Numbered from the stretch's first letter, positions 1 to 8,541 are shown. The stretch is 53,886 bases of DNA from Synechococcus sp. PCC 7335 (GCF_000155595.1 NZ_DS989904.1:2043400-2097285); one strand, 5' to 3'. Notes: a model not told the origin generated them from the letters alone. Numbers and translations: made by a program.

Positions 1-150
1 ACACAAGGCTCTGAAACGTTTGCCGTGTAGCGACCGGGAAAGATGTGGTCCATATTTACCTACCTTTGTTTAGCCGTTTTTGTTTGATTTTGATCCTGGC
101 TCTATAAAGTTACTTCAAGCCAAGGAACGTCATGTTTGATAACTTTGTTT

Positions 151-219
151 ACATCGTCAACATTGAATTGATCCAAGATTAGCGCACCTATGTTTATGAT
201 GTCAACATCTGTATGATAA
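151..219. promoter_or_regulatory. Candidate operator/promoter region upstream of the tetR-family gene
   Basis: The first 247 bases hold no gene I can support. Two similar motifs sit close together, TCGTCAACATT near 154-164 and ATGTCAACATC near 199-209, the second within an imperfect palindrome GATGTCAACATC. On the minus strand TTGACA (200-205) with a weak TAATCT about 18 bp downstream could be a divergent promoter for a gene outside the window. TetR-family regulators often bind such repeats beside their own gene, so an autoregulatory operator is an inference. No convincing plus-strand -35/-10 pair is visible. Confidence 0.25.
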
Positions 220-247
220 TGAGCCTACGATGGGAGTTAGAGATGCC

Positions 248-853
248 ATGGCAAAGAAGCAGTCCTATCATCACGGAGACTTGCGGCAGGCATTGGTGAG
301 CGCTGCCTTGGCACTTTTGCAAAAAAAGGATGTGCAAAGTCTTTCGCTGCGTGAGGTCGCTCGTGAAGCCGGGGTCTCGCATGCGGCGCCATATCGACAC
401 TTTGAAGATAAGGCGGCGCTGTTGGCGGCGATCGCAGCGGAAGGCTTTACCAAATTTGGTGAGTATCTACAAAATGCAGTTGACCAGACCCCTAATCAAC
501 CTGTTGAAAGCTTGCTGGCAACAGGCGTAGCCTATGTCCGCTACGCGCTAGATCATCCGATTCATTTTCGGATAATGTTCAGTCATTACCCGCCTAACCA
601 ACCGATCGATAGTTCGCTGTATGAGGTATCTACTAGCACCTTTCAAATTCTGGTAGATATCATCGCGGCTGGACAGAGTGCGCAAATTATCCGCATGGAT
701 CAAGACGCTGAGTTTCTGGCCTTGGGAAAGTGGTCGTTAGTTCATGGCATTGCCATGCTGCTACTTGACGGCATGCTCACTACTCAGAGAGATGCTCAAC
801 TGGCCCTTGCGGAATCGCTGGTAAGAGATAGTTTGGTTAGCTTGACGATTTAG
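248..853 (+). CDS. TetR/AcrR-family transcriptional regulator
   Basis: A 201-residue DNA-binding repressor-type protein. The N-terminal helix-turn-helix is clear (SLSLREVAREAGVSHAAPYR at roughly 30-55, followed by HFEDKAALL), as in TetR proteins. The remainder, with the stretch YALDHPIHFRIMFSH, resembles the ligand-binding C-terminal domain of the WHG type. An upstream in-frame ATG exists at 230, but the ATG at 248 has GGGAG about 11 bases ahead and the protein then starts MAKKQSYHHGDL, a usual TetR start, so 248 is preferred. Ligand and targets are unknown. The gene it controls may have been downstream, but an IS element now begins 7 bp after its stop codon, or to the left outside the window. 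Confidence 0.85.
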   Translation: MAKKQSYHHGDLRQALVSAALALLQKKDVQSLSLREVAREAGVSHAAPYRHFEDKAALLAAIAAEGFTKFGEYLQNAVDQTPNQPVESLLATGVAYVRYALDHPIHFRIMFSHYPPNQPIDSSLYEVSTSTFQILVDIIAAGQSAQIIRMDQDAEFLALGKWSLVHGIAMLLLDGMLTTQRDAQLALAESLVRDSLVSLTI

Positions 854-858
854 ATTGA

Positions 859-869
859 TATAGCCATCC
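859..869 (+). repeat. Left terminal inverted repeat of the IS630 element
   Basis: TATAGCCATCC, an exact reverse complement of 2043-2053. The outermost TA is the presumed target-site duplication. Confidence 0.85.
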
Positions 870-952
870 GGTATAAAAAGCGAAAAGCTGCACTAGCGGT
901 CGAACTAACCCGAACAAGGAGAAATAGAATAGGGTTAGCAATGCTCTAATGC

Positions 953-1486
953 GTGGTTACAGCGATGGATAAGGCGTTTGTTCGAGAGACTGCGGCTGTT
1001 GATAAAGTTGAGCAGATAGCCGAGCTCAAAGCGTTCATCCGTAAGGAACGAGATGCGCGTCAGGTGAAGAAGGCGCTGGCGGTCAAACTGTTGTACGAAG
1101 GGCACGGCTATCAAGGCGTCGTCGATGTTCTGAATGTATCGCTCGGCGCTATCAGCGAATGGAAGCAGTTGTACGAAGCGTCCGGGCTAGCTGGGTTTGT
1201 TCCCCAGCACAAGGGCAAGAAGAGCTTTCTAAGTGGTGCTGAGAAAGCAGCGGTGCTGGCTTGGCTAGGTAGCAAACGTATCTGGACGCTCGGCGAGCTA
1301 GAGAGTCATCTGGCAGAAGACTACGATGTGGTCTATGCCTCGAAACAGAGCTACTACGACCTGTTCGAGTCAGCGGGTATCACCTGGAAGAAGACAAGCA
1401 AAGTCAACCCGAAGGGCGATGCTGAGGCGGTGGCGGCAAAAAAGCCGACATCGAGCGCTGCTTGGCGCACTACCGAGACGAGATAG
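953..1486 (+). CDS. IS630 transposase, first frame (DNA-binding part)
   Basis: This 177-codon frame starts at GTG 953, with an ATG four codons later at 965. It encodes the helix-turn-helix/winged-helix N-terminal half of an IS630 transposase: segments such as LLYEGHGYQGVVDVLNVS and GAISEWKQLYEASGLAGF look like a homeodomain-like DNA-binding unit. The frame ends at 1486, overlapping the catalytic frame by 25 bp. The heptamer A AAA AAG at 1438-1444 lies in exactly the right frame for a -1 slip into the second frame, so the natural product is probably a fused protein of about 363 residues as well as this short form. This short protein alone could act as a repressor, as in other frameshifting IS elements (inference). 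Confidence 0.85.
   Translation: MVTAMDKAFVRETAAVDKVEQIAELKAFIRKERDARQVKKALAVKLLYEGHGYQGVVDVLNVSLGAISEWKQLYEASGLAGFVPQHKGKKSFLSGAEKAAVLAWLGSKRIWTLGELESHLAEDYDVVYASKQSYYDLFESAGITWKKTSKVNPKGDAEAVAAKKPTSSAAWRTTETR
1438..1444 (+). other. Programmed -1 ribosomal frameshift site (A AAA AAG)
   Basis: In the first transposase frame the codons read GCA-AAA-AAG, giving the X XXY YYZ heptamer A AAA AAG. A -1 slip leads into an open frame that continues AAA-GCC-GAC-ATC-GAG and joins the catalytic frame without a stop codon. A sequencing error that broke one frame is the alternative, but the classical heptamer and the standard IS630 layout argue for a real signal. Confidence 0.75.
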
Positions 1487-2043
1487 GGCGTGGGCAGCTC
1501 AGAGTGCTGTTCATGGATGAATGTCACCTGATGAGTGCTGACCTGGAAGGCTACGTTTGGGGTACTAGAGGTCAGCGCGTCGAGGTGCCGATTGTGAACG
1601 AACGCGACCGGCAAACTTACTACGGTGCGCTCGACTTGCTGAGCAAGCGCGTGTTGTTTGGGGCTTACGGCGCTGGCAACACGGCTAACACCATCGCCTA
1701 CTTGCGGTACTTACAAGTGCAGTTCCCACAGCAAAGACTACTGTTGCTATGGGATGGGGCGAGCTACCATAGAGCTCATGAGATTCGAGACTTCCTAGCA
1801 CGGACCAACGACGGCCTACCAGCGTCGCAGTGGCCGATTCACTGCATTCAGTTTGCGCCCAACGACCCGACTCAGAATCCGATTGAAGATGTTTGGCTAC
1901 AGGCAAAGAACAGTGTGCGACGATTGGCAGGACTGAAGCCATCATTCAAAGGCGTCAAGTTCTTGTTCGAGCAATTCTTGTCGCTGGAAGTCTTCGACTT
2001 TCCCAAGATGCACATGTACGGCTCGTTTTCACAAATCATCTAG
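1462..2043 (+). CDS. IS630 transposase, second frame (DDE catalytic domain)
   Basis: The catalytic half, drawn from the first ATG in this frame. It contains the DDE triad of IS630 transposases: D in VLFMDECHLM, D in LLLLWDGASYH, and E in PNDPTQNPIEDVW, the last two separated by the spacing normal for this family. It is most likely translated by -1 frameshifting from the upstream frame rather than from its own ATG, because the open frame runs upstream of 1462 to the slippery site and no ribosome-binding site is evident. The stop codon TAG (2041-2043) touches the right terminal repeat. Confidence 0.85.
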   Translation: MAHYRDEIGRGQLRVLFMDECHLMSADLEGYVWGTRGQRVEVPIVNERDRQTYYGALDLLSKRVLFGAYGAGNTANTIAYLRYLQVQFPQQRLLLLWDGASYHRAHEIRDFLARTNDGLPASQWPIHCIQFAPNDPTQNPIEDVWLQAKNSVRRLAGLKPSFKGVKFLFEQFLSLEVFDFPKMHMYGSFSQII

Positions 2044-2053
2044 GATGGCTATA
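2043..2053 (+). repeat. Right terminal inverted repeat of the IS630 element
   Basis: GGATGGCTATA, the exact reverse complement of the left end at 859-869, ending in the presumed TA target duplication. Confidence 0.85.
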
Positions 2054-2195
2054 GTTTCTTATTGCCGGGCACGCATTTTCTATTAGAGGCTTCACACACC
2101 ACACCTAATTGCTTGATATAGGATGGATATACCTCAAAAAGCACATGTGTAATTTCAGAAAGTTGCTCTTTAGAGCAGTCTGCTTGTAGCCTTCT

Positions 2196-3167
2196 ATGTC
2201 ATCTGTATCAAAGAATTCCGCATCAAAGAATTCCACTCTTTCCAATCTCTCTGCACACTGGCCCTCCAAAGTCTGCCTGCGGTTGGGGCTGACGCTAGCA
2301 GCTTTGTCTTTAGCCTGTACGAATGGGCAGAACGCTACTGCGCTGGGAAGTGGAATGGAAGAGAATGCTTCACCGCTTTCACAGGAAGAGGCGATCACTC
2401 AAAATGAACCGGGTATTGAGACAGACTCTGCTAACGCTGATGTATTAGAGGCGATCGCCTCTTCCCAAGTCATCTACCTTGCAGAAACCCACGATAGCAG
2501 GGCCGATCACATCGCTCAACTCAACATCATCCAAGCGCTAGATCAAACGAATGCGATCGCTATCGGTCTAGAAATGTTTCAGCGCCCTTTCCAGTCCGCT
2601 CTAGATGACTACCTAGCTGGCGACATTACTGAAGCAGAGCTAGTAGAGCAGAGCGAATACGAAACCCGTTGGGGCTTTGATTGGGAGTTCTATGCGCCGA
2701 TTGTTCGCTATGCCAAAGATAACCAAATTCCGGTGATTGCATTAAACACACCGACAGAAGCGACTAGACAAGTTGCCCGCGAAGGGTTAGAAAGTTTAGA
2801 TGAAAATCTGCTGAAGTACGTTCCACCGATTGCTGAGCTCGATACCACTAATGAAGCGTATCGAGCTTCTGTTGCCCAGGTCTTTGGCGCTCATGGTCAT
2901 GGCAGCAGTCTCAACTTTGAGAATTTTTTTGCAGCGCAAGTACTGTGGGATGAAACAATGGCTGAGAGTGTCGTCATGCAGCTAGAAAAAGAGCCTGAGC
3001 GGCAGATGGTTGTCTTAGCAGGTGAAGGCCATATCGCCTTTGATTACGGCATTCCTAGCCGCGTAGAGCGTCGCCTTCCCGAGATTGATCAGGCTAGCGT
3101 TCGGCTAAGTACGGTTGATCAACCCACGACGCCTAACTTTACCGATTTCGTTTGGATCACGCCCTAG
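2196..3167 (+). CDS. ChaN-like lipoprotein (Tiki/EreA-like fold)
   Basis: A 323-residue predicted lipoprotein. A hydrophobic stretch LTLAALSLAC ends in a lipobox with the modified cysteine near residue 41, so the protein should be membrane-anchored outside the cytoplasm. From about residue 90 it matches the ChaN family (DUF399): VIYLAETHDS, AIGLEMFQRPFQ, YLAGDITEAELVE, RWGFDWEFYAPIV and VVLAGEGHI are family hallmarks. ChaN of Campylobacter binds haem and is linked to iron uptake; whether this one does is not shown. The N-terminus holds a 15-bp direct repeat (ATCAAAGAATTCC twice, near 2208-2236) giving the repeated SKNS. It stands alone between the IS and convergent rlmN. Confidence 0.8.
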   Translation: MSSVSKNSASKNSTLSNLSAHWPSKVCLRLGLTLAALSLACTNGQNATALGSGMEENASPLSQEEAITQNEPGIETDSANADVLEAIASSQVIYLAETHDSRADHIAQLNIIQALDQTNAIAIGLEMFQRPFQSALDDYLAGDITEAELVEQSEYETRWGFDWEFYAPIVRYAKDNQIPVIALNTPTEATRQVAREGLESLDENLLKYVPPIAELDTTNEAYRASVAQVFGAHGHGSSLNFENFFAAQVLWDETMAESVVMQLEKEPERQMVVLAGEGHIAFDYGIPSRVERRLPEIDQASVRLSTVDQPTTPNFTDFVWITP

Positions 3168-3206
3168 ATAGCGCTGGCGGTCAGGACTAGGAAATAGAGC
3201 TAGAGA

Positions 3207-4325
3207 CTAAGAAGCAGTCGAAATCGTCTCTGCGGCTTTTGATGCTCGCAACTGACCACAAGCGGCGTCTTTTTCTAAGCCACGAGAATAGCGAACGCTA
3301 ACGGCAATTCCTTTATCTTTGAGCTGCTGGGTAAAGCCTTCGACTCTTGCTCTGCTAGGGCGCTGGTAGTCCACTTCGCTGATTGGGTTGTACGGAATCA
3401 GATTCACATGACTTTGAAAGCCGCGTAGTTCTGAGGCCAGCTCTGCGGCGTGTTCTGAGCGATCGTTCAAATCAGCTAGCAAAATATACTCAAACGTGAC
3501 TCGGCGACCCGTCATCTTGACATAGTCTCGGCACTCGTCTAGCAGCGCTGAAAGGGGATACTGCTTAGCGCTAGGAATTAGCCGAGTGCGTAGTGCCTGG
3601 TTGCTAGCGTGCAAACTGACGGCGAGGGTAATCTGCATTTGCTGTTCGGCTAACCTGCGAATATGGCCTGGAATGCCTACCGTCGATACAGTCATCATCC
3701 GCTGACCGATGCCGATATCTTGGTTGAGTGATCGCACCGCACCGATCACCGCCTCCGTATTCAGCAAAGGCTCACCCATGCCCATAAAGACAATGTTGCT
3801 CACCCGCCGCTGGAAGTCTTCTTGAACCGTTAGTACCTGATCGACAATCTCATAGGTTTCTAGGTTGCGTGTAAAGCCACCTTTTCCCGTCGCGCAAAAG
3901 TCACAGCCCATCGGACAGCCGATCTGCGAAGAGACGCAGACAGTCAGACGCTTATCAGACGGGATGCCGACCGCTTCTATAATCAGCCCATCTCTAAGCC
4001 TAAGCAGGTATTTGATAGTGCCATCAGGCGATTCGGAGCGGTGGTGAATATGTGATCGCCCTACTGGAAAGCCGCTTACCTCAGCGCGCCATTTTTTTGA
4101 AAAGACCGTTACCTCGTCTAATGAGCGAATTCCCTTCTGATAAATCCACTGATGTAACTGTTTGCCCCGGTATGCAGGCTGCCCATGCTGTATCACCCAT
4201 TCAGTTAAAGCTTCAATAGAGCGGCCCAACAGCGGTACTACGGCTATCTCTTGGGGCGAGTCATCATCCGATCTTGCATTATCAGATTTTGATTCAAGCT
4301 GAGGCTCTGTAGTCGCTGCTAACAT
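3207..4325 (-). CDS. rlmN: Dual-specificity 23S rRNA/tRNA adenine-C2 methyltransferase RlmN
   Basis: A radical-SAM enzyme that methylates C2 of A2503 in 23S rRNA and of A37 in some tRNAs. The 372-residue protein has the CX3CX2C cluster motif CPMGCDFC with cysteines at 137, 141 and 144. The two catalytic cysteines are also present: C130 (LTVC) and C356 (KDAACGQL), at the same distances as in E. coli Rlm[17 protein letters not shown] and [10 protein letters not shown] are further family motifs. It starts 18 bp behind the slipin gene on the same strand, so the two are probably cotranscribed. Confidence 0.95.
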   Translation of the reverse strand: MLAATTEPQLESKSDNARSDDDSPQEIAVVPLLGRSIEALTEWVIQHGQPAYRGKQLHQWIYQKGIRSLDEVTVFSKKWRAEVSGFPVGRSHIHHRSESPDGTIKYLLRLRDGLIIEAVGIPSDKRLTVCVSSQIGCPMGCDFCATGKGGFTRNLETYEIVDQVLTVQEDFQRRVSNIVFMGMGEPLLNTEAVIGAVRSLNQDIGIGQRMMTVSTVGIPGHIRRLAEQQMQITLAVSLHASNQALRTRLIPSAKQYPLSALLDECRDYVKMTGRRVTFEYILLADLNDRSEHAAELASELRGFQSHVNLIPYNPISEVDYQRPSRARVEGFTQQLKDKGIAVSVRYSRGLEKDAACGQLRASKAAETISTAS

Positions 4326-4343
4326 TGGGTTCCTATCTTGCTT

Positions 4344-5132
4344 TTATTCTTTGATTCTAACGTCGCCGTCATTCATTAGATCGACTAGCCCTTCAGTCAG
4401 CGCCCTGGGGTCCATAAATAGCACTTTGGAATTGTCACTTTCCCCAATCTTTTGGTTAGCTGCGACGTAGCGTTGAGCTAATAGATAGTGCAAGACTTCT
4501 TTACCGTTACCAGTGTTGGCGATCGCCTCAGAGAGCAAACGCATCGACTCAACGTCCGCCTGTGCTTCAGAGATCTTGGCATTCTTCTCGTAGATAGCTG
4601 CTCGCTCTTTTTGCATGGCATCGAGCACGTTCTGCGGCGGATCTAGCTTTTGAATCTCGACCCGATTGACTTTCAAACCCCAAGGCTCGGTTGCTTGATC
4701 GAGTTCCCTTAGCAAGGCACGGTTGATCCTATCGCGAGATGAGAATAGGCTTTGAAAATCCATCTTACCGACTTCAGAGCGCAGCGTTGTGGTGACTAGC
4801 TCGCTCATCGCGAACTCGACATCCTCGATCGCATAGTAAGTCCGCTCTAGGTCATAGATTCGCCAGTAGATAATGGCATCGACTTCTAGGTTTACGCTGT
4901 CTTTAGTGATGGCCCTTTGTGGCTCAATATCAAGGGTCTGTTCTCGCAGAGAATCTTCTAGCACCACAGATTCTACTACCGGCACAATTATATTCACCCC
5001 AGGGCCAAGCTTACGATTGTATTTGCCCAATCGTTCTACTAGGGCTGCATTGCCTTCTTTAATGATTCGTACTGAACTAACAGTGTATCCAGCGATCAGA
5101 AAAGAAAGAATGGCCAGAATTGACGAAACCAT
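4344..5132 (-). CDS. SPFH/Band 7 (slipin/stomatin-like) membrane protein
   Basis: A 262-residue membrane scaffold protein of the stomatin/QmcA group. An N-terminal hydrophobic anchor (about 1-22) is followed by the Band 7 domain: RIIKEGNAALVERLGKY, LGPGVNIIVPVVESV, REQTLDIEPQ and TKDSVNLEVDAIIYW are typical. The distal region (ERAAIYEKNAKISEAQADVE) should form the coiled coil that drives oligomerisation. Such proteins organise membrane microdomains and often partner with proteases. No NfeD-type partner is next to it. It is the first gene of a probable two-gene unit with rlmN. Confidence 0.9.
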   Translation of the reverse strand: MVSSILAILSFLIAGYTVSSVRIIKEGNAALVERLGKYNRKLGPGVNIIVPVVESVVLEDSLREQTLDIEPQRAITKDSVNLEVDAIIYWRIYDLERTYYAIEDVEFAMSELVTTTLRSEVGKMDFQSLFSSRDRINRALLRELDQATEPWGLKVNRVEIQKLDPPQNVLDAMQKERAAIYEKNAKISEAQADVESMRLLSEAIANTGNGKEVLHYLLAQRYVAANQKIGESDNSKVLFMDPRALTEGLVDLMNDGDVRIKE

Positions 5133-5481
5133 GAGTGAAGACTCTACAAGTGTGCTCTTTGAGTAGCACGTTTGATTAAGAAAGTATATCCCTATCGCTT
5201 GAATATGTGAGATTTCTCGCGAAGGGACCTACAGCGATCTTTTGACGATCTGCTAAGCATCTGTTGAAATCAGCTCACAAAAAGCGGGCATAGTAAGCCT
5301 ACCGAGACAAAGTTGAGCGCATAGTCAAGTGGGGCTGTATGCCTATTCTGTCAGTTAGGTGGGTTCGTCAGGCGGGTTTACGCTCGCTGGCGGTTACGGT
5401 CTCTATTGTCCTAACTCATCTGATAGCTGCACCTAAGCGTTTCAATCGTCCTAAATACCAGCATCTTCACTTTGAGAGATT
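5133..5481. other. Divergent intergenic region, no gene seen
   Basis: A 349-bp gap between the divergent slipin and small secreted protein genes. It must hold both promoters. I see no convincing -35/-10 pair, RNA gene or strong hairpin. The segment near 5335-5400 has loosely repeated GGCGG/GGTGGG-type motifs only. Confidence 0.4.
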
Positions 5482-5874
5482 ATGAACCTTCATGCTGCCC
5501 AAACTTGCATATCTGGGTTTCGGCTCGGTGCGCTTGGTCTATCAGTAGGCGTATCCACAAGCGTAGCTAGCTGGCTAATCACTGAGCCCGCCGCCCTAGC
5601 CCAAGTCTATACTGCCGATCCTGTTTGCTACCTTCACGGGGCTGACGGTCGGCAACATGATCTCACTGCGCTATGCAGCAGCTTCGGTACAGAAGCCGTT
5701 CCTACGAATCAAGATTCAGTAGAAACAGACCCCGAGACAAATCCTGGAACAGGCGTCGAGGTAGATCAGCTCAGCAACCCGCCAGCCTTAGAAGATACCA
5801 TGCGTGCTATTGACGAGGCCACTCGCCTATTAGACTTACCCAACCTATTAGATTTAACTAACTCTGATAGCTGA
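5482..5874 (+). CDS. Small secreted protein of unknown function
   Basis: A 130-residue protein I cannot assign to a named family. The N-terminus (FRLGALGLSVGVSTSVASWL, then PAALAQ) looks like a signal peptide cleaved near residue 40. Just after it is the pattern CYLHGADGRQHDLTALC: two cysteines framing a short Gly/Asp-containing segment, a motif I associate with small exported cyanobacterial proteins. The rest is acidic and Pro/Thr-rich and probably disordered, ending in a Leu-rich helix (ATRLLDLPNLLDL). It is flanked by divergent slipin and convergent histidine kinase genes, so it is likely monocistronic. Periplasmic location is inferred. Confidence 0.6.
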   Translation: MNLHAAQTCISGFRLGALGLSVGVSTSVASWLITEPAALAQVYTADPVCYLHGADGRQHDLTALCSSFGTEAVPTNQDSVETDPETNPGTGVEVDQLSNPPALEDTMRAIDEATRLLDLPNLLDLTNSDS

Positions 5875-6003
5875 CGATAGCTGATCGGTTACAACCCATT
5901 CATCTCTGGGGCTCACCAGTGTCAGTGTCGATTGCATCTTCGGGCACCAGTGCTGCATGAGTAGCAAAGTGAACGATATTGAAGTTGTTCGAAGCTTCTA
6001 AAT

Positions 6004-7704
6004 TCAAGCCGCTGAATGAAGCAGAGGCAGCTCAACGATGAAAACTGTCTGATTCATACCGCTATCGACAGTGATAGTACCTTCTAGATGCTCTACTAGC
6101 TTCTCGATCAAAGCTAACCCTAGTCCTGTACCGCCTTGCTTCCAAGGATCGGCGCTAGGGACTCGATAAAATTTGTCAAAAATGAGATCGCGCTCCTCCT
6201 CTGCAATCTCTACTCCCGTGTTGGTCACGCAGATTTTCATCGAATGGGGCTCACCGGTTATCTCAACTTGAATAGAATGCTCAGGCGGCGTATATTTGCA
6301 GGCATTGTTGATGAGCTCTGTGATAATTCGTTCAACGCTGGCCAAATCAGAAATCAGCTCGGGCAGATCTTCTTTGATTGTGAGGGTAAGTTCCTGTTTG
6401 CGGCTATTCGTTCTAGGTTTGAAGCCGTTAACTATGCCGGGCAACCAACTAGAGATTTTGATAGGCTGGATCATCATGGGATGATTACCAACATCTAAAC
6501 GCTGAAGGTCGAGCAGGTCATTGACGAGGCTAATTTCACGTTCGCATTCTTCGTTCAAAACGCTGTAATAGCGGGCTAGTCGTCCCCTCTTAGCCAACGG
6601 TTTTTTTAGCTCTTCTTCGTCCATGCCGTATTCCTGCTTCAAGGTGATACCCAGCATTTGTATGGCGACTCTCATACTGGTCACAGGCGTACGTAGCTCA
6701 TGAGAAACGGTGCTTAGAAAGTCATCTTTTAGCGTATTGACGTGTTCTAGCTCGCGGACTTGCGATTGAGATTCTTGGTAGAGTCTGGCTTGGCGAATGG
6801 CTATTCCGCACTGGTTGGTCACCTGCTGCACCAACCGAATCTCTGATTCAGAGAACCATCTGTCCTTATCGTTAATCAACCACAGGTCACCTAGCACAAC
6901 TCTATCATCCTCAATCGGCGCGGCAAACATCGACACTCGCCCCCGCTCCGGGTTAGGAAAAATAGAGCAAAACTGCAAATACTGACCTGCTAGTAATAGT
7001 TGATAAACCTCGGGGTAAGCCTCTAGAGACGATACTCGACCGCGCATGGGTGCTAATCCTGCTGCGCATTCATGTAATACCGTTGAGGTGCCCTGCTCTA
7101 AATCGTAAAGCGCTGTGTTAGCAGCTTTTGCATTCAGCACTTCTACTAGTTCATTAACTGCTGTTTGCAGAATCTGCTGCTCATCAAGGCTTTCTCGAAC
7201 GCGATCAGTAATTCGCTTCAGCGTAGATTCTAGCTGTTGAGCCTTACGTAGCTTGGCTTGATTCGACTCTAGCCGTTTATGAAGAAGATTGTTATTTTCA
7301 CGTATACAGGCTAGCGCTGTCATATCTTGTAGCGTATTAACCAATGCAACAGTGGTTTCGCCTCCAGACTGAATGCCCAAGTCGGCTGTACTGAACAGTC
7401 GGCGATGTCCCACCAGATGCTGCGTACCATCGGTGGTCTCGAACAACAGCGGTGTTTCGCTCTGCCGAGCGCTGTCGAAGAATAGCTTATCTTGCTGAGT
7501 GAGCTGCCTTGCTAGCTGCTGGGGCAAAAAGTCGGCTTCACTGCGACCGATGATCGCCTCCGCGGGCAGACCGATTAGCGCTGCGCCAGGTTCGTTCACA
7601 TAGAGCCATTTGTGGTTAGCCGTTTTTACATAGACAGGCTGAGCGATCGCATCCAACAGTTTCCACACAGCTATCGATTCAGACGGACCAGTTGATAAGT
7701 TCAT
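6004..7704 (-). CDS. PAS-GAF sensor histidine kinase
   Basis: A 566-residue soluble sensor kinase. A PAS domain lies at about 10-130 (LLDAIAQPVYVKTANHKWLY, ALIGLPAEAIIGRSEADFLP), a short coiled coil at about 135-165, and a GAF domain at about 165-310. The dimerisation/phosphoacceptor helix is FLSTVSHELRTPV with H335. The ATP-binding domain has the N box (ELINNACKYTPP) and G2 box (GGTGLGLALIEKLVE). The G1 box reads VTNTGVEI, with Asn in place of the usual Asp, a variant seen in many cyanobacterial kinases. No transmembrane segment or response regulator neighbour is visible, so signal and partner are unknown. A perfect TTGACA-GG-TGTCAA palindrome sits 9 bp before the start. Confidence 0.9.
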   Translation of the reverse strand: MNLSTGPSESIAVWKLLDAIAQPVYVKTANHKWLYVNEPGAALIGLPAEAIIGRSEADFLPQQLARQLTQQDKLFFDSARQSETPLLFETTDGTQHLVGHRRLFSTADLGIQSGGETTVALVNTLQDMTALACIRENNNLLHKRLESNQAKLRKAQQLESTLKRITDRVRESLDEQQILQTAVNELVEVLNAKAANTALYDLEQGTSTVLHECAAGLAPMRGRVSSLEAYPEVYQLLLAGQYLQFCSIFPNPERGRVSMFAAPIEDDRVVLGDLWLINDKDRWFSESEIRLVQQVTNQCGIAIRQARLYQESQSQVRELEHVNTLKDDFLSTVSHELRTPVTSMRVAIQMLGITLKQEYGMDEEELKKPLAKRGRLARYYSVLNEECEREISLVNDLLDLQRLDVGNHPMMIQPIKISSWLPGIVNGFKPRTNSRKQELTLTIKEDLPELISDLASVERIITELINNACKYTPPEHSIQVEITGEPHSMKICVTNTGVEIAEEERDLIFDKFYRVPSADPWKQGGTGLGLALIEKLVEHLEGTITVDSGMNQTVFIVELPLLHSAA

Positions 7705-7712
7705 TACGCAAT

Positions 7713-7726
7713 TTGACAGGTGTCAA
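7713..7726. promoter_or_regulatory. Palindrome TTGACA-GG-TGTCAA near the kinase start
   Basis: A perfect 6+6 inverted repeat separated by two bases, 9 bp upstream of the kinase start codon and within the divergent region shared with purN. The position suits an operator for the kinase gene, or a -35-like element in either direction. Binding factor unknown. Confidence 0.3.
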
Positions 7727-7858
7727 GTACTGATAGGATTGTCCGATTGAACTCTCAAAATATAAATCATTCTTGATTTGTTGAATGCTGCCTTAGCATA
7801 TTTCAGTGTATTCACATAGCCCCTATTGTCTTCGTATTATCTCTACTGCTCTAAAGCT

Positions 7859-8536
7859 ATGCCGCTTCTCCAGCCTTCAACTCAGCCCTATGGTTCAGCA
7901 TTGATTTCCCCTGAGACGACGGCCGATCTTGCTGTTGAGTCGGCGCCACTTAGACTGGGTATTATGGCTTCTGGTAGCGGTAGCAACTTTGAAGCGATCG
8001 CCGCTGCTATCACTGCTGGTACGCTCAGCGCCACTATTGAAGTTGTCATTTACAACAATCCGACCGCCAAAGTTGTTGAAAGGGCTCAGCGCCTGGGCAT
8101 CCCCGCCAAGCTGCTTGACCATCGTACTTTCGAGAGTCGAGAGCAATTGGATGAGGCGATTATTAACACTTTTAGTCAGTTCGATGTGAACTGGGTAGTG
8201 ATGGCAGGCTGGATGCGCCGGGTTACACAGCGACTAATTTCTGCCTTCCCAGGCCAGATTCTAAATATTCACCCTAGCCTGCTGCCTAGTTTTCCAGGGG
8301 CCCATGCTGTAGAGCAGGCGCTCAAGGCTAATGTTAAGATCGCGGGCTGCACTGTTCACTATGTGGAGCTTGTGGTCGATAGCGGACCGATTATCATGCA
8401 AGCTGCTGTGCCCGTACTCGCTGATGACACCGTAGAAACGTTGCAAGCTCGAATTCAAGTTCAAGAGCACCTAATCTTTCCGCGCGCAATTGCGCTTGCC
8501 GCTGGGCAGTCTGGTCAATGGACTCATAACGATTAA
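7859..8536 (+). CDS. purN: Phosphoribosylglycinamide formyltransferase PurN
   Basis: The folate-dependent GAR transformylase of purine synthesis, 225 residues from ATG 7859. A TTG 11 codons upstream (7826) is open, but nothing favours it. The family core is complete: LGIMASGSGSNFEAI, the active-site segment ILNIHPSLLPSFPGAHAVEQAL carrying the catalytic Asn and His, and the segment GCTVHYVELVVDSGPIIMQ with its conserved Asp. An N-terminal extension of about 25 residues precedes the fold. purH, encoding the second transformylase of the pathway, is also in this window but 36 kb away. The gene is divergent from the histidine kinase. Confidence 0.93.
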   Translation: MPLLQPSTQPYGSALISPETTADLAVESAPLRLGIMASGSGSNFEAIAAAITAGTLSATIEVVIYNNPTAKVVERAQRLGIPAKLLDHRTFESREQLDEAIINTFSQFDVNWVVMAGWMRRVTQRLISAFPGQILNIHPSLLPSFPGAHAVEQALKANVKIAGCTVHYVELVVDSGPIIMQAAVPVLADDTVETLQARIQVQEHLIFPRAIALAAGQSGQWTHND

Positions 8537-8541
8537 CTTAT

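Larger units (their letters stand above)
861..2051 (+). mobile_element. IS630-family insertion sequence
   Basis: An apparently complete element of about 1.19 kb. The ends are inverted repeats: TATAGCCATCC at 859-869 and GGATGGCTATA at 2043-2053. These include the TA dinucleotide that IS630/Tc1-mariner elements duplicate on insertion (859-860 and 2052-2053). A second similar block, GCGAAAA on the left against GTGAAAA on the reversed right end, lies at the same distance inside. The element carries two overlapping transposase frames joined by a -1 frameshift signal. The right terminal repeat begins on the last base of the transposase stop codon. It sits 7 bp behind the tetR-like stop without breaking it. 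Both catalytic frames look intact, so it may be active. Confidence 0.9.

Noticed and set aside
1354-1614. Minus-strand open frame inside the transposase
   Set aside because: A shadow of the transposase frames with no features of its own.
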